This document shows, one piece after another, positions 1 through 6,348 of a stretch of 13,099 bases of DNA. The DNA lies in assembly GCA_024404735.1 (NCBI GenBank), contig JAKSPP010000025.1, positions 1-13,099 of the forward strand, given 5' to 3'. Position numbers and translations under genes: made by a program. Position 1 is the stretch's first letter. Each line of letters opens with the position of its first letter. This DNA is from Oscillospiraceae bacterium (GTDB taxonomy: Bacteria > Bacillota > Clostridia > Oscillospirales > Oscillospiraceae). The notes beneath the pieces were generated by a model, which did not search any database, was not told the DNA's origin, and saw only the letters and a program-made list of their open reading frames with translations.

Positions 1-1678
1 GGGAATTGCCTTTTCAAAGTATGCCGAGCTCTTCCTTCTAAGGGCAATCAGGGAGAATGTTGACTATACCTTCAGAATTCCCTTGGACGCCGTTAAGCTC
101 ACTGCGATTGTATACGCCCTTATTTTCTGCCTCATTTCCCTTAAATCCCTTATTTCCGTATCGAGAACAGATGCCCTTTCTCTTCTTAAGGCCGAAAGCT
201 TCGGTGAAAAGCCTCCGAAGGGAAATATACTCCTTGCCCTTGCCGGGCTTGTTATCCTCGCCATTGCCTATTACCTTGCGGTTTCCATAAAGCAGCCTTT
301 AACGGCAATTATGATGTTTTTCCTTGCCGTTTTACTTGTAATAATTGCAAGCTATCTTCTTTTCATCTCAGGCTCCGTTACCCTTTGCTCGCTTCTTAAG
401 AAGAACAAAAAGTATTATTACAATAAGAAAAACTTCGTCTCCGTTTCCTCAATGGCCTACAGAATGAAGAGAAACGGCGCCGGCCTTGCCTCCATCTGCG
501 TTCTGTCCTCCCTTATTCTCGGCGGCTTTGTATCAACTGCCTGCCTGTACTTCGGCTCCGAGGATACCATTGATTCCCGCTATCCCTATGATACAAGCTT
601 CAGCGTGGATATTTATAATCTCGACAAAACAGACTATGCCATTGATGAGCTTGAGGAAAGGTGCTTTGTACCCCTGCGGGCAGAGCTTGAAAAGAGCTTT
701 GATAAAAGAGGAATTACACCCACTAAATCCGAACAGGTATCCTATTCCTGTATTTACGGAATGCTCTCCGAGGGCGGTGAGGTCACCTATGATTCCTCAA
801 GGCTTGTGGGCGACCAGAGCAGCTCCGAGCTTGAACGCCTTGCGGGCTTCTATTTTATAAGCCTTAAGAGCTTCAATGAAATAACCGGGCGCAGTGACAG
901 TCTCGAAAAGGGCGATGCAATCATCTGCCCTCTTTCGGGAGATTATAAATACACCTCCTTCAGCCTTGATAAGCTGCACCTTAATATATCCTCAAAATAT
1001 TTCGGCTTTCCCCGGATAGGTGAAATCGGAATCGATAACATTGTAAGGGCCTATGTTGTTGTCCTTCCGGAGCTTGAGACTCTGAGACCCATTCTAGGCA
1101 TTAAGGACAGCATGGGTGAAAATGCCCTTCGCTTAAGCTGGGATTACGGCTATGATATAGAGGGCACTCCCGCCGAAAAGCTCAGCATTTATGATGAACA
1201 GAGAGCTTTTTACAAAATCAAATTCTTAGATGACCTTGCCCACGGCTTTTCGATAGTAAGCAAGGATGCGGAGAAGGCCGATTATTACTCCGTTTACGGC
1301 GGCCTTTTCTTCATAGGAATTCTTCTGAGTCTTATCTTCATCTGCGCAACGGTTCTTATTATCTACTACAAGCAGGTTTCCGAGGGCTACGAGGATGCCC
1401 CCCGCTTCGAGATTATGCAGAAGATAGGAATGACAAAGGAGGATATAAGGAAAAACGTCAATTCCCAGATGGTTACGGTTTTCTTTGCACCCCTTCTTAT
1501 GGCGGGAGTACATCTCTGCTTTGCCTTCCCAATGGTATGGAAATGCCTGCAGCTTTTCTACTTCACAAATCTGAGGCTGATGATAGAAACGGCGCTTATT
1601 GCCTACCTCGTCTTCGCGGTTTTCTATACGGTGGTCTATAAGCTGACAACAAGAAAATACATATCCATAGTATCGTAA
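1..1678 (+). CDS. BceB/FtsX-type ABC transporter permease (5' partial)
   Basis: This is the membrane subunit of an ABC transporter of the FtsX superfamily, most like BceB-type permeases. In that family they pair with a BceA-type ATPase to sense or detoxify cell-wall-active peptides. The reading frame is open to the left edge (first whole codon at base 2), so a TTG at 83 is an internal Leu codon, not the start. About 558 residues are visible. Hydrophobic segments lie near visible residues 33-52, 76-95, 100-124 and 160-185. A roughly 240-residue polar, probably extracellular, domain follows (about 187-427). Three more hydrophobic segments follow near 430-456, 490-515 and 528-545. The order of several helices, one large outside domain and a C-terminal helix group, with a cytoplasmic patch reading EIMQKIGMTKEDIRK, is the BceB plan. 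BceB proteins are about 650 residues, so roughly the first 90-100 are missing. The ATPase gene would be expected off the left edge. The ligand cannot be told. Confidence 0.85.
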   Translation, partial: GIAFSKYAELFLLRAIRENVDYTFRIPLDAVKLTAIVYALIFCLISLKSLISVSRTDALSLLKAESFGEKPPKGNILLALAGLVILAIAYYLAVSIKQPLTAIMMFFLAVLLVIIASYLLFISGSVTLCSLLKKNKKYYYNKKNFVSVSSMAYRMKRNGAGLASICVLSSLILGGFVSTACLYFGSEDTIDSRYPYDTSFSVDIYNLDKTDYAIDELEERCFVPLRAELEKSFDKRGITPTKSEQVSYSCIYGMLSEGGEVTYDSSRLVGDQSSSELERLAGFYFISLKSFNEITGRSDSLEKGDAIICPLSGDYKYTSFSLDKLHLNISSKYFGFPRIGEIGIDNIVRAYVVVLPELETLRPILGIKDSMGENALRLSWDYGYDIEGTPAEKLSIYDEQRAFYKIKFLDDLAHGFSIVSKDAEKADYYSVYGGLFFIGILLSLIFICATVLIIYYKQVSEGYEDAPRFEIMQKIGMTKEDIRKNVNSQMVTVFFAPLLMAGVHLCFAFPMVWKCLQLFYFTNLRLMIETALIAYLVFAVFYTVVYKLTTRKYISIVS

Positions 1679-1682
1679 ATAA

Positions 1683-1716
1683 AAAGCTCCGCTGCGTGAA
1701 AAAGCAGCGGAGCTTT
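1683..1716. terminator. Bidirectional intrinsic terminator between convergent genes
   Basis: A perfect 13-bp inverted repeat (AAAGCTCCGCTGC, 1683-1695, with its complement at 1704-1716) encloses an 8-base loop. The stem ends in A:T pairs, so each strand has a T-rich tail. The minus-strand tail is the cleaner (TTTTTATTTAC), the plus-strand tail reads TTTACTTG. It begins 5 bases after the permease stop and ends 13 bases before the dihydrouridine synthase stop. It can therefore serve both converging transcripts. Confidence 0.9.
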
Positions 1717-1729
1717 ACTTGTTGAGCAG

Positions 1730-2647
1730 TTATTTAAGCGGAAGAGCAAATAAGGACTTAACAGCCGTTTTGTATTCATCGGTGGTTTTTGCCTTGGTTA
1801 TGGCCTTGAGGGGCTTTTCATAGCCCGCGAAACGTGGGGATAAAAAGCGCCAGAGCTCCTTCATCCTCATAATGGTGGGCTTATCTCCGGACATATACTC
1901 CCTGTAGCCCTCGTAAATAAGCGATGAAAACTCCGAAAGCTCCTCCTTGCAGGCCTTATCCCCGCCCTTTGCCCTTCGGAATAGAGCCGGGTCTGAGGCA
2001 AGGCCTCTTCCCGCCATAAGGTCGCAGTCCCATGAAAAGGCCTTATCCTCCTCCGATACTATATCCCCGTTATAGATAAGGGGGAAGGGGGCATTATCTC
2101 TTGCCCTTATAAAAATCTCCCTGTCGGCCCTGCCCTTATACATCATCTCTCTTGTGCGGGGATGAAGGATAAGGCTTTTTAAGGGGTATTTTTTGTATAT
2201 TTCAAAAATAGCGTCCCATTCATCGAAGGAGAAAAAGCCGGCCCTTGTCTTGACGGAAATATCCGCGCCCGGAAGAGAGGAAAAAATCTCGCAGAGCATA
2301 TTGTCAAGGGCGGCGGTGTCAAGGAGAGCTCCGCTGCCCTTGTGCTTTGCCGTAACGGTTCCGCTGGGGCAGCCGAGGTTAAGATTAATCTCCCCGAAGC
2401 CGTAATCCATAAGCTCACGGGCAGCCAGGATAAAATAGTCGCTTCGCCCTGTCAGAACCTGCGGGATAAGGTTTTCCTCCCTCTCGCTTAAAAGCTCTCT
2501 TTTGTCCTTGCCCGAAAGCTTCATATTCTGATTGGGCTCAATAAAGGGGGCCATGTAATAATCCACACCGCCGAAAACCCTCCTGTGTGCCCTGCGCCAC
2601 ACAAGGCAGGTAACGCCCTCCATGGGCGCTGAATAAAGCTTCTGCAT
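1730..2647 (-). CDS. tRNA-dihydrouridine synthase
   Basis: This is an FMN enzyme that reduces uridine to dihydrouridine in the D-loop or other loops of tRNA, using NAD(P)H, in the cytoplasm. The 305-residue length is normal for the family. The N-terminus YSAPMEGVT (residues 5-13) is the usual TIM-barrel start that binds FMN. The signature NLGCPSGTVTAKHKGSG carries the catalytic cysteine at residue 93. VKTRAGF, LILHPRTREMMYKGRAD and the phosphate-binding CDLMAGRGLASDP follow in the expected order. The ATG lies 3 bases after the stop of the Nudix gene, with GGAGG 8 bases upstream inside the end of that gene, so translation is probably coupled. The sequence resembles the shorter bacterial DUS group, but the subfamily (DusA, B or C) and target uridine cannot be set by eye, so no symbol is given. 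Confidence 0.93.
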   Translation of the reverse strand: MQKLYSAPMEGVTCLVWRRAHRRVFGGVDYYMAPFIEPNQNMKLSGKDKRELLSEREENLIPQVLTGRSDYFILAARELMDYGFGEINLNLGCPSGTVTAKHKGSGALLDTAALDNMLCEIFSSLPGADISVKTRAGFFSFDEWDAIFEIYKKYPLKSLILHPRTREMMYKGRADREIFIRARDNAPFPLIYNGDIVSEEDKAFSWDCDLMAGRGLASDPALFRRAKGGDKACKEELSEFSSLIYEGYREYMSGDKPTIMRMKELWRFLSPRFAGYEKPLKAITKAKTTDEYKTAVKSLFALPLK

Positions 2648-2650
2648 GGC

Positions 2651-3217
2651 TTATTCCTCCGGGAAGGCAAGGAGAGGATTGCCCTTTGCCAGCATTTTAA
2701 GCTCGCTTTCCATAATGCAGTGGGGAATACTGTTTTCTCTTACGGCCTTAATGCACGTATCCCAGTCAAACCATGAAACGAGGTCAAGCTCGCTTTCCTG
2801 AAGGGTGAAGGCGTCCTCATCCAGATTAAGCTCGAGTAGGTATACCCCCGAAATCTGCCTGGCGTGAAAGGGCTTTCCGTGAAAGACCATATCGTATGAG
2901 ACGGGCCTGAGACCGCAGAAGATAAGGTCCTTTTCACAGGCCCTTACACCGAGCTCCTCACTTAGCTCTCTCAGTGCGGATACAACATAATCATCACCTG
3001 CGGGAATGTGCCCTGCCGAGGATATATCATAGCAGCCCGGGAAGGAGTCCTTGTTTTTGCTTCTCCTCTGAAGAAGAATCTGGGGTCTTCCGTCCTTTAT
3101 TCTGTAAATCCACAGGTGGCTTGTGCGGTGGAGAAGGCCCTTTTCGTGGATATAGCCTCTCTTCGCGGTCTTGCCCGTGGGATTTCCGTTTTCATCAACA
3201 ATATCAAGAATTTCCAT
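2651..3217 (-). CDS. Nudix hydrolase, isopentenyl-isomerase-like subgroup
   Basis: This is a 188-residue Nudix protein that probably hydrolyses a nucleoside- or other organic diphosphate. The start MEILDIVDENGNPTGKTAKRGYIHEKG and the following LLHRTSHLWIY match the subgroup related to isopentenyl-diphosphate isomerase (YfcD-like). The Nudix box spans residues 69-91 and ends in RELSEELGV, with the metal-binding Glu pair at 87-88. The Glu normally found six residues after the first Gly is Asp here (residue 75). The ATG at 3217 has only a weak purine stretch (GGCGGG about 12 bases upstream), but the strong promoter just upstream supports this start. It is first in a two-gene operon with the dihydrouridine synthase. 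The substrate is unknown, and the association may simply be shared housekeeping. Confidence 0.88.
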   Translation of the reverse strand: MEILDIVDENGNPTGKTAKRGYIHEKGLLHRTSHLWIYRIKDGRPQILLQRRSKNKDSFPGCYDISSAGHIPAGDDYVVSALRELSEELGVRACEKDLIFCGLRPVSYDMVFHGKPFHARQISGVYLLELNLDEDAFTLQESELDLVSWFDWDTCIKAVRENSIPHCIMESELKMLAKGNPLLAFPEE

Positions 3218-3258
3218 AGTTTTCGGTTTCCCGCCGTTTCGTATTTTTGATTAAGACC

Positions 3259-3288
3259 ATTTTACTCTTTCTGTGCTTTGCCTGTCAA
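3259..3288 (-). promoter_or_regulatory. Sigma-A type promoter for the Nudix-dihydrouridine synthase operon
   Basis: On the minus strand TTGACA (3283-3288) is followed after 18 bases by TAAAAT (3259-3264). This is a full match to the -35 consensus and five of six to the -10. Transcription would begin near 3252, about 35 bases before the Nudix ATG. Confidence 0.8.
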
Positions 3289-3314
3289 GTATGCCCAAAG
3301 AGAGGCAAAAGAAT

Positions 3315-3351
3315 AAAAAGCTCTGCACGGTTTTATTCTTCCGTGCAGAGC
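3315..3351 (-). terminator. putP: Intrinsic terminator of the putP transcript
   Basis: An 11-bp GC-rich stem (GCTCTGCACGG at 3320-3330 with its complement at 3341-3351) encloses a 10-base loop. On the minus strand it is followed by TTTTTATTC. It lies 46 bases after the symporter stop and just upstream of the Nudix promoter, so it insulates the two units. Confidence 0.9.
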
Positions 3352-3397
3352 ATAAGGCAAGGTGGTAATATTTTGTGGTAATAATTCAGGACTTAAA

Positions 3398-4849
3398 TCA
3401 CTCTGTCTTGAGAGCCTTCTCGTAAAGGTCCTCAACCTGCTTTGAGGGGGCCTTGGTGCAGAGAGTAACGACAACTGCGGCAATGAGGCCGGCAATGGTA
3501 CCGGGAACGATTTCGTAGATGCCGAGGGAGCCGAGGGCAATGAGCCAGATGATATCAACGGCAGCGCCGACGATAATTCCGGCAATAGCGCCTGCGAAGT
3601 TAAAGCGCTTCCAGAAAAGGGAGAGCATAATTGCGGGACCGAAGGCGGCACCGAAGAGACCCCATGCATTCTCAACAAGACCCATAATGGTACCGCTGTT
3701 GGGGTTGGAGGCAATGAGAACGGCAACAACGCTTATTGCAAGAACAACATAGCGGCCTGCCCAGAGCATTTCCTTGTCGGTGGCCTTACCCTTGCGGAAT
3801 ACGGGCTTGTAAACGTCGCTGGCAAAGGCAGAGGCAGAGGCAAGAAGCTGGCTGTCGGCGGTGGACATACTTGCGGCAAGAATTGCGGAGAGGAGAATTC
3901 CGGAGAATACTGCGGGGAAGAGCTTTCTTACCATCTGGATAAATACGGTGGAGCTGTCCTCAATCTCACCGAGGAAGAGGTGACCGATGCAGCCTGCTGC
4001 AACGGAGAAGAGAATGATAAGAACGTTCCAGGTGATACCGATTTTTGCACTCTTCTTAAGGTCCTTGTCGGAGCGGACGGACATGAAGCGTACGATAATG
4101 TGGGGCATTCCGAAGTAGCCGAGACCCCAGCCGAGGCCGGAGACGATATCCTTCCAGTTGGTGAAGAGGTTCCAGTAGCCTGCGGGGAGCTGTGCGGGGG
4201 CGGAAGCAGAGGCACCGCCTCCGTTAATTACAAACAGTGCGAAGATAGGAGCAATAAGAAGGGCTGCTAGCATAAGCATGCCCTGGAAGAAGTCTGTCCA
4301 GCAAACTGCGGAGAAGCCGCCCAGGAAGGTGTAAACAACGATAATGGCGGCGGCAAGGTACATTGCTGTTCTGGGGTCAATGCCGATAACGGTATTGAAA
4401 AGAGTGCCGCAGGCCTTCATGGAGGAGGCGGCGTAGATTGTGTAGGCAACGATGAAGATAACCGCACAGACTATCTGAAGAAGCTTGCCGGATGCCTTAA
4501 AGCGGTTTGTCAGATACTGGGGAAGAGTGATGGAGTCGTTTGCGGCGATGGTAAAGCGGCGGAGTCTGGGGGCTTCAACCAGCCAGCTTACGGCGTAGCC
4601 GATGGCGAGACCGATAGCAATCCATGCCTTGCCGATGCCGGCTGCATAGATGGATGCGGGAAGACCCATCAAAACCCATGCGCTCATATCCGAGGCGCCT
4701 GCGGAGAGGGCGGAAACCCAGGGACCCATCTGACGGCCGCCCAGGAAGTAATCCTTTTCACCGCCGTTCTTGTTCTTCATAAAGAAGTAAACGCCGATGC
4801 CTATCATAAAAAGAAGATAGATTACGAAAATAATACTTTCTACGTTCAT
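3398..4849 (-). CDS. putP: Sodium/proline symporter
   Basis: This is a sodium:solute symporter (SSS family) that imports L-proline with Na+ across the cytoplasmic membrane. It serves for nutrition, Stickland-type fermentation or osmoprotection. The ATG at 4849 gives 483 residues, close to the roughly 500 of E. coli PutP. An ATG at 4903 would add 18 residues but overlaps the candidate promoter and lacks a ribosome site, whereas 4849 has AAAGGA about 11 bases upstream. YFLGGRQMGPWVSALSAGASDMSAW (residues 34-58) matches PutP helix II, with D54 and S56 at the positions of Na+-site D55 and S57 in E. coli. MST at 328-330 matches S340/T341 of the second Na+ ligand region. GYFGMPHIIVRFMSVR (244-259) is the SSS family signature. 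About 13 membrane segments are expected. It appears to be a single-gene unit with its own terminator. Confidence 0.93.
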   Translation of the reverse strand: MNVESIIFVIYLLFMIGIGVYFFMKNKNGGEKDYFLGGRQMGPWVSALSAGASDMSAWVLMGLPASIYAAGIGKAWIAIGLAIGYAVSWLVEAPRLRRFTIAANDSITLPQYLTNRFKASGKLLQIVCAVIFIVAYTIYAASSMKACGTLFNTVIGIDPRTAMYLAAAIIVVYTFLGGFSAVCWTDFFQGMLMLAALLIAPIFALFVINGGGASASAPAQLPAGYWNLFTNWKDIVSGLGWGLGYFGMPHIIVRFMSVRSDKDLKKSAKIGITWNVLIILFSVAAGCIGHLFLGEIEDSSTVFIQMVRKLFPAVFSGILLSAILAASMSTADSQLLASASAFASDVYKPVFRKGKATDKEMLWAGRYVVLAISVVAVLIASNPNSGTIMGLVENAWGLFGAAFGPAIMLSLFWKRFNFAGAIAGIIVGAAVDIIWLIALGSLGIYEIVPGTIAGLIAAVVVTLCTKAPSKQVEDLYEKALKTE

Positions 4850-4893
4850 TGCTTGGGGTGTCCTTTCCTTTGCTTCTTGAAATAATATGGCAT

Positions 4894-4922
4894 ATATTAG
4901 CATAATTTATAATAGAACGCAA
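4894..4922 (-). promoter_or_regulatory. putP: Candidate proximal promoter of putP
   Basis: On the minus strand TTGCGT (4917-4922), a 17-base spacer and TAATAT (4894-4899) are preceded by TGC, giving an extended -10. The start point would lie near 4887, leaving a leader of about 38 bases. The -35 is weak (three of six), so this relies on the TG extension. A perfect palindrome lies 6 bases upstream of the -35. Confidence 0.45.
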
Positions 4923-4928
4923 TACAGA

Positions 4929-4958
4929 ACGGAGTATGAACCTAAATTCATACTCCGT
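4929..4958. repeat. Perfect 12-bp-arm palindrome upstream of putP
   Basis: ACGGAGTATGAA (4929-4940) and its exact reverse complement (4947-4958) flank the 6-base spacer CCTAAA. On either strand no T-run follows (TTCTGTATTG on the minus side), which argues against an ordinary intrinsic terminator. It sits between two candidate putP promoters, touching the -10 of the distal one and 6 bases from the -35 of the proximal one. An operator for a regulator, an RNA hairpin at the 5' end of the distal transcript, or a weak terminator for the tetR transcript are all possible. Confidence 0.75.
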
Positions 4959-4987
4959 ATTATATAACAGATATAAATGCCTATAAA
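4959..4987 (-). promoter_or_regulatory. putP: Candidate distal promoter of putP
   Basis: On the minus strand a perfect TATAAT (4959-4964) stands 17 bases from TTTATA (4982-4987, four of six). Transcription from it would start inside the palindrome at 4929-4958. The surrounding DNA is very AT-rich, so chance matches are easy. Confidence 0.4.
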
Positions 4988-5002
4988 ATAAGGACTTTTT
5001 AT

Positions 5003-5032
5003 TAGACCACAGTCTATACTAAAATTTAGACT
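5003..5032. promoter_or_regulatory. Inverted-repeat cluster, candidate TetR operator
   Basis: TAGAC-CACA-GTCTA (5003-5016) is a perfect 5-bp-arm inverted repeat. A third half-site, TAGACT, follows at 5027-5032 and forms a second, wider inverted repeat with AGTCTA (5011-5016). The cluster starts 7 bases after the tetR stop codon and lies upstream of both putP promoter candidates. Size and symmetry fit a TetR-family operator, but the link to the adjacent regulator is inferred from position alone. Confidence 0.4.
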
Positions 5033-5039
5033 ATAAAAA

Positions 5040-5630
5040 TTATTTTTTCTCTCTGAAGCCCTCAAGGAACATGGGCATTATGGATGAGGCATATTTTGAA
5101 AGGGAATAGTCTCCGTCGGACAGACACCAGTCGTACATAAGGGCCCTTTCCATAAGGGCATAGGCCTTTGTAATTTCGCCGATGGTCATATCCTTTCGTA
5201 TTTCTCCTGTTTCCTGTCCCCGCCCTATTATTTCGCGAAGGGCCTTGAAGTACACTCTGTTGCGGTTTAATAGATGCTTTTCTCCCTTTGTAACAAGCTG
5301 GGTTGAGAGGAGACCAGCAAGAAGCTCAAGGGAGATGCTGTTTTCTATCATCACAAAAAGCTCTCTGTTAAGGTAGGAAAGAGCGCTGAGGGCACTTTCC
5401 ATGGGGGAGGCAACAGGCATGAGCTCCTCATATTTCTCATCGAAAAGAACGCTTAAGGTACCCAGAAGGGCATCCTTGCCCTCAAAGTAGTGGTAAAAGG
5501 AGCCCTTGCTTGTCTCGGCCTCGGAGATAATATCCTCAACGGTTGTCTCCTCGTAGCCGTGCTCATAGAAAAGCTTCCAGGCTGCGGAAATAATTCTTCC
5601 CTTTGTGTTTCTCTGATTTTTCTTGGGCAT
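5040..5630 (-). CDS. TetR/AcrR-family transcriptional regulator
   Basis: This is a 196-residue DNA-binding repressor-type protein, normal in length for the family. The helix-turn-helix domain spans about residues 9-56: KGRIISAAWKLFYEHGYEETTVEDI, then the recognition-helix region TSKGSFYHYFEGKDALL, which is textbook TetR. The rest is helical and presumably binds a ligand, with no feature that identifies it. The ATG has GGGAG 8 bases upstream, overlapping the stop of the DUF6198 gene. The gap of 13 bases shows cotranscription with that gene. Likely targets are its own operon and/or putP, which begins about 190 bases downstream and carries the inverted repeats. No operator-like copy was seen upstream of galE. 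Confidence 0.93.
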   Translation of the reverse strand: MPKKNQRNTKGRIISAAWKLFYEHGYEETTVEDIISEAETSKGSFYHYFEGKDALLGTLSVLFDEKYEELMPVASPMESALSALSYLNRELFVMIENSISLELLAGLLSTQLVTKGEKHLLNRNRVYFKALREIIGRGQETGEIRKDMTIGEITKAYALMERALMYDWCLSDGDYSLSKYASSIMPMFLEGFREKK

Positions 5631-5643
5631 AAGGCTTCTCCCT

Positions 5644-6309
5644 TCAGCGGCTTTTCTCCGGGATCTTCAGAAAGCCTCTTAAGGCCTTGCCGAAGAATCT
5701 CTCGTATATGCCAACCATGGTGCCGAGAAGTATGGCGATAATAACCGTTCCGATGCCGACACTGCCCGTTTTTCTCAGGAAGATAAGGCAGATTGCAAGG
5801 GCAAGAACAACGCTTGAAACGTCAAAAATTATCTTGCACTGATGAAAGGGCCTTTTTATTTTTTTTGAAAGAGCCATAACAAAGCCCTCCGAGGGCATAT
5901 TGAGAACATCGGAGGTGGAGTAAAGCCATACGCCGAAGCCACCCACGACAAAGCCGATTGCGGTGAAGCAGAGCCTGAAAACCATCATCCTCGGTGCGGG
6001 AAACAGCTTGAATATCCAGAGGGCAAAGCTGTTGAAGTAGCCGAAGATAAACCCGCTTATAAGCTGGAGAAGGGTCCAGGGAGAAAACTCTCTTTTAAGT
6101 ATAATAAGCTGCCCCACAACAAGAAGGGCCTGATAAAGGAAGGTTGCCGTTCCGAATTCAAGGCCTGTTGTGAGATTAAAGGCATAGGGAACCGATGAAA
6201 CGGGGGAGGAGCCGAGGTCGGAGCGAACGGAGCCTGCTATACCAAGGGCAAGAATCATCAGTCCGCCCAGATATGCAAGTATTCTTCTAAGGGTCAGTTT
6301 TTCTTTCAT
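5644..6309 (-). CDS. DUF6198 (YczE/YitT-like) integral membrane protein
   Basis: This is a 221-residue multi-pass membrane protein of unknown function. About six hydrophobic stretches are visible (near residues 10-27, 55-70, 78-98, 108-128, 158-178 and 183-200). Two internally related motifs mark the family: SDLGSSPVSSVPY at residues 30-42 and MPSEGFVMALSKK in the second half, followed by KIIFDVSSV. This is the pattern of DUF6198 and the related YczE/YitT proteins. The start at 6309 has a poor ribosome site (GAAG about 8 bases upstream). It follows galE by 39 bases without a hairpin and precedes tetR by 13 bases. TetR-family genes often regulate an adjacent membrane protein, so it could be part of a regulated transport or efflux function. 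I would not assign a substrate. Confidence 0.82.
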   Translation of the reverse strand: MKEKLTLRRILAYLGGLMILALGIAGSVRSDLGSSPVSSVPYAFNLTTGLEFGTATFLYQALLVVGQLIILKREFSPWTLLQLISGFIFGYFNSFALWIFKLFPAPRMMVFRLCFTAIGFVVGGFGVWLYSTSDVLNMPSEGFVMALSKKIKRPFHQCKIIFDVSSVVLALAICLIFLRKTGSVGIGTVIIAILLGTMVGIYERFFGKALRGFLKIPEKSR

Positions 6310-6348
6310 AGCTTTACTTCTTTTCCTGTAGTGTGGTTTTGTATTGCC

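Noticed and set aside
83..85. TTG start codon for the left-edge permease
   Set aside because: The same frame is open back to base 2 and encodes a plausible continuation of the permease, so the TTG is an internal Leu.
3262..3729. 155-codon minus-strand open frame overlapping the putP 3' end in another frame
   Set aside because: The protein is rich in Pro, Ser and Leu as expected of an out-of-frame reading of a membrane-protein gene, and it runs through the terminator and the Nudix promoter.
4850..4903. Longer putP start at 4903
   Set aside because: It would overlap the candidate promoter and has no ribosome site, while the ATG at 4849 fits the family N-terminus and has AAAGGA upstream.
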